In this document: positions 14,518 to 21,477 of the stretch, piece by piece | Layout of the letters: each line of letters begins with the position of its first letter | Position numbering within the stretch: the stretch's first letter is position 1 | From: Candidatus Yonathbacteria bacterium CG17_big_fil_post_rev_8_21_14_2_50_43_9 | GTDB taxonomy: Bacteria; Patescibacteriota; Minisyncoccia; Phycocordibacterales; UBA1550 | NCBI GenBank assembly: GCA_002771015.1 | Contig: PCUO01000021.1 | Span: 1 to 27,696 of the forward strand | Direction: 5' to 3' | DNA: 27,696 nucleotides | Position numbers and translations under genes: made by a program | The notes under the pieces: model-generated | The model's input: only the letters and a program-made list of their open reading frames with translations | Database searches by the model: none | What the model was told of the DNA's origin: nothing

Positions 14518-15087
14518 ATGCCATCATTTGCTAAAAATCTTCAGAAGTTTTTTGTTTTCTTTTTTACGGCAACGTCTGTTGTTTTGGTCGTGATGGGTGT
14601 GTCACGCATTAAAAAATCTGAAACTCTTCTTGAAGCATTTACTCCAGCGCCTGGGTCTCCACTTGCTTTAAACACTCTCGGTTCAACAACCATTAAAGGC
14701 GACTCTGTGCAAACGCCATGGGGAGATGCTGTTACATCTATCACAGTCAAAAATGGAAAAATAATTGCGGCAACAATGCCTTCTATCCCAGACTCACCTC
14801 CGTCTGTTTATGCGGTCCCTATTCTAATTGACCAAGCAGTCAGGGCAGGTTCTGCAAACATTCAGGGTGTCTCTGGCGCAACATACACAAGCATCGCATT
14901 CAAAACATCTCTTGAGAGCGCGATTTCAAAGGCTGAAACACAGGGGCAAACTATTGTTGCAAATGCGCCAACTGCTGGAAGTATCACCACCGCAAAGCCA
15001 TCGGTTCCGCGAAAATATCGTGAAAGGGACCGAGAACAGGACGACGAGGAACACGAGGATGACGACGAGGATGAATGGGATGATTAA
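14518..15087 (+). CDS. Membrane-anchored single-domain FMN-binding protein
   Basis: 189 aa. A basic N-terminus and a transmembrane anchor (about residues 11-29, FFVFFFTATSVVLVVMGVS) are followed by an FMN_bind domain (about 60-145). The domain contains TPWGDAVTSITVKNGKI, IPDSPPSVYAVPILIDQAV and the flavinylation motif VSGATYTS, with Thr124 as the expected acceptor for covalent FMN. The tail is a short linker followed by a highly acidic end (EQDDEEHEDDDEDEWDD). The FMN domain is expected outside the membrane, where it would accept electrons. An ApbE transferase gene lies two genes downstream. Confidence 0.88.
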   Translation: MPSFAKNLQKFFVFFFTATSVVLVVMGVSRIKKSETLLEAFTPAPGSPLALNTLGSTTIKGDSVQTPWGDAVTSITVKNGKIIAATMPSIPDSPPSVYAVPILIDQAVRAGSANIQGVSGATYTSIAFKTSLESAISKAETQGQTIVANAPTAGSITTAKPSVPRKYRERDREQDDEEHEDDDEDEWDD

Positions 15088-15128
15088 TTTTCTGTAAGAT
15101 TTTCAAAGTACTGTCGTCTTTGTATTTA

Positions 15129-16547
15129 ATGACGACTTTTAAGAGGAAGCTGGAGACATTTTTTGTGTATTTTTTTACAGGCGTATCAATTTTTATTGTT
15201 GTTTTGGGTGTTAGCCGAGCAAAGGGAAATGAGGCGTTTGCAAACACATCTTCTCCAGAAGACAAATCTGGGAATGATTCTGATAGCCAACAGGCAAACG
15301 TTTTGGCAACGGCTGGCTCAAAACCAAAAGTTCTTGGAGCATCGGAGTCTGCTTCCGCAGTCGGAGAGAGCTTCATTACTCCATGGGGAGAGCTTGCAAC
15401 GAGGGTGAAGATACGGGACGGGAAAATTATTTCTGTTGATATTCCAACGCTTCCAAACTCGCCACAGTCAATCTACGCAAAACCAATTTTAATTAACGAG
15501 ACTCTAAAGGTCGGCTCTGCAAACGTGCAGGCAGTTTCTGGCGCAACAATCACAAGCAACGCTTTCAGATCCTCTCTTGAAAGCGCTATCGCGCGCGCAA
15601 GAGCAAAAAATCCTCGCGCGGTTTTGAATAGTAAAGGAAAAGTTGCCATTGCAACCACAAAGTCGCAGGCATTTGTAGCAGAAACAAATACAAACGAGCC
15701 GACGACATCGCAAATTGTTATTACTGAAACTCCGGTCGTTACGCAACCAACTACGGTTGTTGCATCCTCTGGCGTGTCTGGAACATTCACTGGCAATGCG
15801 TACTCTACACCATGGGGAAACACTGTTGCATCTATCACTCTCACAAATGGCAGGATTACAAATGTTGCGATGCCGACAATCCCCAACTCTCCTCCCTCGG
15901 TATACGCGGAACCATATCTCGTACAGCAGGCGCTCTCCGCAGGCTCTGCAAACATTCAGGGTGTCTCTGGCGCCACTGTGGTAAGCAACGCATTCAAACT
16001 TTCTTTGGAGAGCGCTATTGCCAAGGCAAACGCGCAAGGAATTGTGACTCCTGTTGTCAACCAAGTTCTACAGACTCCTCCACCGCCACCACCTGCGCCT
16101 GTTCCAACACCAGTCATTGTTCCTCCTATAGTAGTGCAACCAACAACTCCGGCGGTAGCAGTTGCGCCATCAAGCGTTTCAGGCACATTCACAGGAAATG
16201 CGTATCCAACAAAGTGGGGTAACACTGTCGCGTCGGGAACATTCACAAACGGCGTTATCACAGGTGTTGCAATGCCGCAAGTTCCAAACTCCCCTCCTTC
16301 AATTCAGGCTGAGCCGTATCTCGTACAGCAAGCGCTTGCGGCTGGAAGTGCAAACATTCAGGGAGTATCTGGAGCGACAGTGGTAAGCGACGCGTTCAAA
16401 CTTTCTCTAGAAAGCGCTATTGCAAAAGCGAGCGCGCAAGGTACAATAAGCGCATCGGCTCCTACGACTATAAGCACGGCACCGGCGCAAACAACGACCA
16501 CGACAACGCGTACTCGTCGCTCAAAAGACAATGATGACGATGATTAA
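15129..16547 (+). CDS. Membrane-anchored protein with three FMN-binding domains
   Basis: 472 aa from the ATG at 15129 (a TTG at 15120 is less likely). An N-terminal anchor (about 10-28) is followed by three FMN_bind repeats near residues 82-160, 217-305 and 351-440, joined by Ser/Thr/Val- and Pro-rich linkers (PPPPPPAPVPTP before the third) and ending in an acidic tail. Repeat 1 has the full flavinylation motif SGATITS (acceptor Thr142). Repeats 2 and 3 both read SGATVVS, with Val285 and Val419 at the acceptor position. Multi-FMN proteins are thought to act as extracytoplasmic electron wires. Here only the first domain has the canonical attachment residue. Repeats 2 and 3 are very alike, so they arose by tandem duplication. 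Confidence 0.88.
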   Translation: MTTFKRKLETFFVYFFTGVSIFIVVLGVSRAKGNEAFANTSSPEDKSGNDSDSQQANVLATAGSKPKVLGASESASAVGESFITPWGELATRVKIRDGKIISVDIPTLPNSPQSIYAKPILINETLKVGSANVQAVSGATITSNAFRSSLESAIARARAKNPRAVLNSKGKVAIATTKSQAFVAETNTNEPTTSQIVITETPVVTQPTTVVASSGVSGTFTGNAYSTPWGNTVASITLTNGRITNVAMPTIPNSPPSVYAEPYLVQQALSAGSANIQGVSGATVVSNAFKLSLESAIAKANAQGIVTPVVNQVLQTPPPPPPAPVPTPVIVPPIVVQPTTPAVAVAPSSVSGTFTGNAYPTKWGNTVASGTFTNGVITGVAMPQVPNSPPSIQAEPYLVQQALAAGSANIQGVSGATVVSDAFKLSLESAIAKASAQGTISASAPTTISTAPAQTTTTTTRTRRSKDNDDDD

Positions 16548-16556
16548 AATTACCAT

Positions 16557-17468
16557 ATGACCGAACACTACGTTTTTCACTCAATGGGAATCCCAATTCA
16601 TATTACGATTGTTGGACTTCCAAAAATAGAAGCGGATGAAGCAGTTGCAAAAGCTGAAATCGTATTCAATGAATACGATTTTCGTTTTAGCCGTTTCAAA
16701 CCAGAAAGCGAGCTCATGGCGCTAAATATGAGCAATGGCTCGTGGCATAAAGTCGGAGTGGAGCTTTTTCAGGTTATTAAAAAATGCGTTGCTCTCTCTG
16801 CGGAAACAGACGGCGCTTTTGATCCGTCTGTCGGGGGTATCCTCGCCTCATACGGTTATGGTTTGCCTGAAAACTTTATTTTACAATCAAATCCTCCCAC
16901 ATATCGCGATCTTGCTTTCAATGACCGCGAGCTTCTCATCCGCCTCGCGCCTGGGCAAATTTTGGAGCCTGCATGCATCGTAAAAGGCATGGCGATAGAC
17001 GCTACTGGAAAGGCGCTAGAAAAAGTGCCAGGATTTATGATAAACGTCGGAGGAGATATTTTAACAAAAGGAAATTACGAAGGGGATTCGGTATGGAACA
17101 TCGCAGTGCAGGCTCCGAGCAATCCAGACGCAATCGTGTGCGCTGTGGGGCTTGCAAACTCTGGTATGGCGACCTCTGGCGTTTACCAAACAAAAGGCGA
17201 GCAGAACGGCAAAAAGTGGCACCACCTAGTGAATATGAAAAACAGGCGTCCTGCAAACGGAGTGGTAAGCGCGACAGTAATTGCGGAAACATGCGAGCGC
17301 GCGGATACAGAAGCATCGCTTGCGATACTCCTCGGGCCAATACAAGCCACCGCGCGTCTGGAGCGAAGCGGACTTCCCTACTTTCTGATAGACGAAGAAG
17401 GCAACGTGCACAAAAATTCAGCATTCGCAAAATTGGAAGTTCCTATTCAGTCGCTCATCAATAATTAA
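16557..17468 (+). CDS. apbE: ApbE-type FAD:protein FMN transferase
   Basis: ApbE moves FMN from FAD onto the Thr of the S/T-G-A-T-x-T motif in target proteins, using Mg2+. Recognisable segments are YDFRFSRFKPESEL, DGAFDPSVGG, VKGMAIDATG, INVGGDI, NSGMATSGVY, WHHLVNMKNRRPANGV and the metal-site region ADTEAS followed by LAILLG. At 303 aa the length is normal for the catalytic domain. Unlike most ApbE proteins it shows no signal peptide or lipobox: the N-terminus reads MTEHYVFHSMGIPIHI and runs straight into the fold. It is 9 bp behind the three-domain FMN protein, its obvious substrate, and is the last gene of the cluster. Confidence 0.93.
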   Translation: MTEHYVFHSMGIPIHITIVGLPKIEADEAVAKAEIVFNEYDFRFSRFKPESELMALNMSNGSWHKVGVELFQVIKKCVALSAETDGAFDPSVGGILASYGYGLPENFILQSNPPTYRDLAFNDRELLIRLAPGQILEPACIVKGMAIDATGKALEKVPGFMINVGGDILTKGNYEGDSVWNIAVQAPSNPDAIVCAVGLANSGMATSGVYQTKGEQNGKKWHHLVNMKNRRPANGVVSATVIAETCERADTEASLAILLGPIQATARLERSGLPYFLIDEEGNVHKNSAFAKLEVPIQSLINN

Positions 17469-17665
17469 GAATATAGGTCCCTGTGGCAGAGACCGCAGGG
17501 TAATACTTGGGACTCGCTTCGCTCGTGCAGAAGCGTGGCAGAGACAACGCGGTATTAACCTATATTAGCTCCTCGGCTCGGAAATGAGAAAGATTACTTT
17601 CTCATTTCTCTTGCTCTACGTCGCTAATAAGGTAGCGACCGCTACCTTATTCTTAATTATTATTT
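17461..17665. repeat. Multi-branched inverted repeats between apbE and the HAD gene
   Basis: The 195-bp convergent intergenic region has no gene. AATATAGGT (17470-17478) pairs with 17558-17566 and encloses two abutting hairpins: CCCTGTGG with CCGCAGGG (17479-17486/17493-17500, one G-T pair), and TAATAC with GTATTA (17501-17506/17552-17557), inside which CGCTTC pairs with GAAGCG. This is a three-way junction with no unpaired bases at the centre. Two more hairpins follow: a 12-bp stem at 17581-17608 and an 11-bp stem at 17626-17651. The outer edges carry ATAATTAAGAATA (17461-17473) and its complement near 17650-17662. GTGGCAGAGAC occurs twice (17483 and 17535). Confidence 0.7.
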
Positions 17666-18356
17666 ATAGCTTATAAATAACATCCTTGCGCTCAACCACA
17701 ATCTCCCAGCTCATTAGCTTTGCGTGACGAGAAAGTTTTTGATTTGGATTGAAGCAAATGGGTCGCTCCACCATTTCCAAAAATGAAATGTCTCCTTCTG
17801 TGTCCCCCACGCCTACAGAGCCTTCCAGTGTGAGTCCTTCCTTTTCGCAGGCGCGTCGCACTATGTTTGCCTTGTTGGCGATCAAATGCTCATCAATGAC
17901 ATTCCCAGTAAAGCATTCCGTCGGGCCGGTCTCGTAAAGCATCCCGTATGTTTTGTCAAAGCCAACATCATTACAAAATAAGTCCAGAGTCCCTTTTGGA
18001 GACTTTGAGATTGCGAGAAGGTAATATCCATCCTTTTTTAAATCTTTAATAAGATTTTCAGTATAAACATAAGTGCGGTAGCGATAGCGGTCAACAACAA
18101 TTTTTGACGCGCGCATAAATTCGCTGTACGCAACTCCTTTTATGTTGTTCATAAACACCTTAACCACTGCCATTATGTATGCCTCGTAGTCTCCCTCGCG
18201 GTCTAGCCACTTCACTTTTTCTTTTTCATAGTCCGCTCGGACATGTAGCGGAAATAGCCCAAAATCAATCAAAACCTCCACAAGTTCTATCAAAAGCGAG
18301 GAACGAAAAATAGTGCCATCAATATCAAAAATTGCTACTTTCCTTAATTTATCCAT
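17664..18356 (-). CDS. HAD-superfamily phosphatase (subfamily IB-like)
   Basis: 230 aa. Motif I is FDIDGTIF (nucleophile Asp11, acid Asp13), motif II lies in LLAISKSPKG, a Lys follows in IANKANIV, and the motif IV acidic residues are in GVGDTEGDISFLEMV. A helical cap between motifs I and II fits the SerB-like IB class, which hydrolyses small phosphomonoesters; the substrate cannot be told. A -10-like TAGAAT ends 6 nt before the ATG. The neighbour upstream on the same strand is a broken glycerophosphodiester phosphodiesterase, so a joint role in polar-lipid turnover is possible but unproven. Confidence 0.85.
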   Translation of the reverse strand: MDKLRKVAIFDIDGTIFRSSLLIELVEVLIDFGLFPLHVRADYEKEKVKWLDREGDYEAYIMAVVKVFMNNIKGVAYSEFMRASKIVVDRYRYRTYVYTENLIKDLKKDGYYLLAISKSPKGTLDLFCNDVGFDKTYGMLYETGPTECFTGNVIDEHLIANKANIVRRACEKEGLTLEGSVGVGDTEGDISFLEMVERPICFNPNQKLSRHAKLMSWEIVVERKDVIYKL

Positions 18357-18396
18357 TCCCTCATTCTATCGCATAATGAGCGCGTCAGCAAAACAG

Positions 18397-19029
18397 CTAC
18401 ACTAGAGGCATATCGGCTGTTATCCCATATCGTCCGTGTTGTCTGCAGAGCCACTTTTTATCGCTTGCTGTATACGCAACGCCGATGACAAATTTAATAT
18501 TAGAATATTTAGTAAATGTTTTTTGAGGAGTTAAAAAACTCCATACTGTTCTGAATTTTAATCGTTCTTTTTTGTTCCCCAAGCCTAAAAGAACCATGTA
18601 CGGATTATACATTTCAATATATTTTTTTATACATTTTGGGTATGGCGCAATAATCCCCAATTTAATGTCCTGCCTAGCATACCAAGAAAAGAGCCCTGCC
18701 TCAGTTTGAAAAGCAAAAATAGTTGTTCTATCTACAGCATTATACTTACGAATTAGTCTTATAGCATCCTTATAAAATTCTTTTGAGAACTCCTTGAGCT
18801 CAATTAGCAATTCTAGATTTGTTGACGCTAGATATTTTAGCGCTTATTCAAATGTGAGCTCAGAATCATTTAACACTTGGTCATGGGCGCAAATAAATGT
18901 TTTTTTGTCTACACCATATCGAATATCAAACTCTACGCCATCTGCGCCATATGTTACTGATTTTTTAAAGGCGCGTAATGTATTTTCGTTGTTACCTGCC
19001 GACCATCCTCTATGTGTAAATATTTTCAT
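18397..19029 (-). pseudogene. Glycerophosphodiester phosphodiesterase interrupted by an in-frame stop
   Basis: GDPD enzymes cut glycerophosphodiesters to glycerol-3-phosphate and an alcohol. The first part (18844-19029) has the family opening: THRGWSAGNNENTLRAF, GADGVEFDIRYG and CAHD, covering the catalytic His, Glu and Asp positions. It ends in TAA at 18844-18846 after ELTFE. The same frame continues without a gap as ALKYLASTNLELLIELKE and on to the usual C-terminal GITADMP segment (18397). The two pieces together make a normal-looking protein of about 210 residues. A single base change (GAA to TAA) would explain the stop. The enzyme is probably inactive, unless the stop is read through or is a sequencing error. 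Confidence 0.88.
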
Positions 19030-19078
19030 AAAGTAAAAAAGTGCTCTGCGCGTGACAACAAATACTACACTTTATTAA

Positions 19079-19612
19079 TTACCTAAATACAGCCACCCCG
19101 CCATTATCTTTTAACAAAAGAGTAAACTCCCCCGAGGAATTAAATTTGTACTCAACAGTATCCTGTAGGGATTTTATGAAATCTTTTTCTTGTGATACCT
19201 CACAGGACATGAGCGTGGATGCTATCTGCTCAAAAGATAATTTATATTCATTTGTTGTATATTTACCTGATATGTTGTTGCAATCTGTGCTAGCAAAAAA
19301 GGTTTGGTCGTTATTTAAAACCAAAGCGAACATTTTTGGATCAGCTGGCTTCACAATAGTACCATCACCATAGGTCGTGCTAATCCAAGTCCATATTTTT
19401 GTGTTAGGGTTTTTTTTGTAGAGTTCAATGTCATTATTGCTTCTCATTTTTATCAAACCCCCACCAATTGTATAGGTCGCATCGCTCAATTCATTGGCGT
19501 CAATATCAACGATTGGCGTATCGTTCACAGCAAATTTAAACCTAAAAACACCTAAGCCAAATATTATGACAATTACGAGCAGGATAGCTACAATTAAAGC
19601 TATTTTTTTCAT
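19079..19612 (-). CDS. META-domain (HslJ-like) membrane-anchored protein
   Basis: 177 aa with an N-terminal anchor (about residues 4-22, IALIVAILLVIVIIFGLGV) and an extracytoplasmic domain. The C-terminal part fits the META/DUF306 pattern: a Trp near the start (WTWIST), FALVLNNDQTFFASTDCNNISGKY, then IASTLMSCE and a closing strand FTLLLKDNGG. Two Cys (in TDCNN and MSCE) occupy the positions usually conserved in META domains. Family members are linked to envelope stress and secreted factors; no specific role is known here. A perfect TATAAT (plus-strand 19622-19627) lies 9 nt before the ATG, so this gene too is probably leaderless. Confidence 0.75.
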   Translation of the reverse strand: MKKIALIVAILLVIVIIFGLGVFRFKFAVNDTPIVDIDANELSDATYTIGGGLIKMRSNNDIELYKKNPNTKIWTWISTTYGDGTIVKPADPKMFALVLNNDQTFFASTDCNNISGKYTTNEYKLSFEQIASTLMSCEVSQEKDFIKSLQDTVEYKFNSSGEFTLLLKDNGGVAVFR

Positions 19613-19704
19613 GACGGATTAATTATACAGTAAATACAGAGAAACTGAAATTGTTTGTATTCAACTAAATTTTGATTAAAAACGCGTTTTTTAGGTCAAA
19701 TATA

Positions 19705-19732
19705 AAGGGCCAGATGCTAGTATCTGTCCCTT
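19705..19732. repeat. Hairpin in the META/lexA intergenic region
   Basis: AAGGG and CAGAT (19705-19715) pair with ATCTG and CCCTT (19722-19732) around a 6-nt loop, with one C-T mismatch. It lies in a 311-bp divergent gap that otherwise holds only promoter-like sequence. A perfect DnaA-box sequence TGTGGATAA occurs at 19841-19849 but stands alone. No gene is seen. Confidence 0.4.
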
Positions 19733-19854
19733 ACTTGTCAACATGCCGTCACTAGTTTCAATCTTGAATTACACAACGTAATTATCAAAACAATGGTGGC
19801 TGTGAACCGTACCCCTTTTCATGTTATTTATTTTTTAATCTGTGGATAACTATT

Positions 19855-19906
19855 TTGGACTTTCTAGTTTTGTTCTAGTACAATATAAGTATAGAAATTA
19901 GAAAAC
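19855..19906 (+). promoter_or_regulatory. Promoter and candidate LexA operator of the fusion gene
   Basis: TTGGAC (19855-19860), an 18-nt spacer and TACAAT (19879-19884) form a promoter. Overlapping its -10 is the near-palindrome TTGTTCTAGTACAA (19870-19883), which is symmetric except for one base pair. TTCTAGT also occurs at 19862 and 19873, and TAGAAA occurs inverted at 19892 and 19899. An operator across its own promoter fits LexA-type autorepression. The 39-nt leader has no clear Shine-Dalgarno. Confidence 0.5.
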
Positions 19907-19923
19907 AAATTGTCAATCTATTT

Positions 19924-21447
19924 ATGCTCACAAAAAAACAAAAAAAAGTTCTTGACTACATACAAGATTACACTCAAAAAAAGGGGTTTAGCCCGTCTCA
20001 CGACGAGATTCGTAAACATTTAAAACTCTCCTCTGTTTCTACCGTAAGTCACTACATGAAAATCCTAAAAGAAAAGGGGTACATTAAGCATGAGAAAAAC
20101 ACTGCTCGTTCTATCGAAACATTAGGACGGGAAACTCTAGTAAAAATTCCTTTTTTAGGAGTTATTGCTGCTGGGCAGCCGATTGAAGCAATTCAAAGTA
20201 ATGAGATGATTGCTGTTCCCAGAAGCAAAGTTCCTTCTTCATCAAAGATTTATGCTCTACGCGTAGCTGGTAATAGCATGATTGATGAAAATATAAATGA
20301 TGGTGATGTTGTTTTAGTACATCAACAGGATACTGCGGAAAATGGACAGAAAGTTGTAGCTCTTATAGATAATCACGAGGTAACTTTGAAAAAATTCTAC
20401 AAAGAGAAGGGAGTTATTCGCCTTCAACCAGCAAATAAAAACATGGCACCGCTTATTTTCAAGAATTGGCAAAGTGTCACAATACAAGGAGTAGTGCTTG
20501 ATGTTATTAAAAATGAAGAAGAACTACAGGCAGAAAAACTTGCAATACCAAAAAAAATAAATAGGGAGAGCAAATTGCCTCTTAACCAAATAATTTTAGG
20601 AGATGCTGTTCAAGAATTAAAAAAACTTCCTGATGAAAGTTGCGATGTTATAATAATTGATCCACCTTACAACATTGGTAAGGATTTTGGAAATAACATA
20701 GACAAGCGGGAACTTGTTGAATATGTAGAGTGGTGTAAAAGTTGGATAAACGAAAGCATAAGGGTGCTAAAATCCAACGGAACAATTTTTATTTATGGCT
20801 TTAGTGAGATTTTGGCATATCTTTCTGTTGAAATACCATTACAAAAACGATGGCTCATTTGGCATTACACAAACAAGAACGTTGCTTCTCTTAACTTTTG
20901 GCAGAGAAGCCACGAATCTATAATTTGCGCATGGAAAGATAAGCCTGTTTTTAATAAAGATGAAGTTCGGGAACCGTACACGGATGGCTTTCTCAAAGGA
21001 GCCGCTGGAAAAGTGAGGAAGGGAACAGTAGGAAGATTCAGCAGTAGTGGACTTGAGACTGTATATAATGCCCACGAAGGCGGTGCTTTACCGAGAGATG
21101 TTATTAAGATTCCCGCTCTTGCTGGTGGAGCAGGAATGATTGAACGATGGTTTTTATGCAAAACCTGCGATAATGTTTGCGAACCACGTCAACTTAAAAA
21201 TCATGATGGACACGAAATAATGAAGCACCCAACACAAAAACCATTTGAATTATCAAAAAAATTGATAAAATCTGCTATGCCAAAAAAAGGAGGTATTGTT
21301 TTGGTACCATTCGTCGGAACTGGCTCTGAGTGTGCAGCGGCAAAAGAATTAGGTCAATCATACATTGGGTTTGAATTGAACCCAGACTATGTAAGGTTGG
21401 CTGAAGCTATGACAAGTAGTAAAACACGAGAGTTAAAATTATTTTAG
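19924..21447 (+). CDS. LexA-type repressor fused to a DNA methyltransferase
   Basis: 507 aa, one uninterrupted frame. Residues 1-200 are a complete LexA: a winged helix (GFSPSHDEIRKHLKLSSVST, 21-40), the Ala83-Gly84 cleavage site in GVIAAGQPI, the catalytic Ser118 in RVAGNSMID and Lys156 in EVTLKKF. Residues 220-507 are a beta-class amino-methyltransferase: motif IV DPPY (246-249) comes before motif I FVGTGS (463-468), with a Cys cluster C412-x2-C415-x3-C419 between them. DPPY suggests N6-adenine. The likely partner is the nuclease gene lying tail-to-tail 30 bp away. The LexA half could repress the fusion's own promoter and be cleaved after DNA damage. A TTG at 20575 (Leu218) with GGGAG 6 nt upstream could start a separate 290-aa methyltransferase. 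Confidence 0.93.
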   Translation: MLTKKQKKVLDYIQDYTQKKGFSPSHDEIRKHLKLSSVSTVSHYMKILKEKGYIKHEKNTARSIETLGRETLVKIPFLGVIAAGQPIEAIQSNEMIAVPRSKVPSSSKIYALRVAGNSMIDENINDGDVVLVHQQDTAENGQKVVALIDNHEVTLKKFYKEKGVIRLQPANKNMAPLIFKNWQSVTIQGVVLDVIKNEEELQAEKLAIPKKINRESKLPLNQIILGDAVQELKKLPDESCDVIIIDPPYNIGKDFGNNIDKRELVEYVEWCKSWINESIRVLKSNGTIFIYGFSEILAYLSVEIPLQKRWLIWHYTNKNVASLNFWQRSHESIICAWKDKPVFNKDEVREPYTDGFLKGAAGKVRKGTVGRFSSSGLETVYNAHEGGALPRDVIKIPALAGGAGMIERWFLCKTCDNVCEPRQLKNHDGHEIMKHPTQKPFELSKKLIKSAMPKKGGIVLVPFVGTGSECAAAKELGQSYIGFELNPDYVRLAEAMTSSKTRELKLF

Positions 21448-21477
21448 ACATCCGCTATCTACTTTAATAAATGGCAA

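Noticed and set aside
18397..19029. Stop-codon recoding as an explanation for the split GDPD gene
   Set aside because: The interrupting codon is TAA, which is used as a normal stop throughout the window; TGA is also an ordinary stop here (for example at 6502-6504).
19841..19849. Perfect DnaA box TGTGGATAA as a possible replication origin
   Set aside because: Only a single perfect box, without a cluster, AT-rich unwinding element, dnaA or dnaN nearby.
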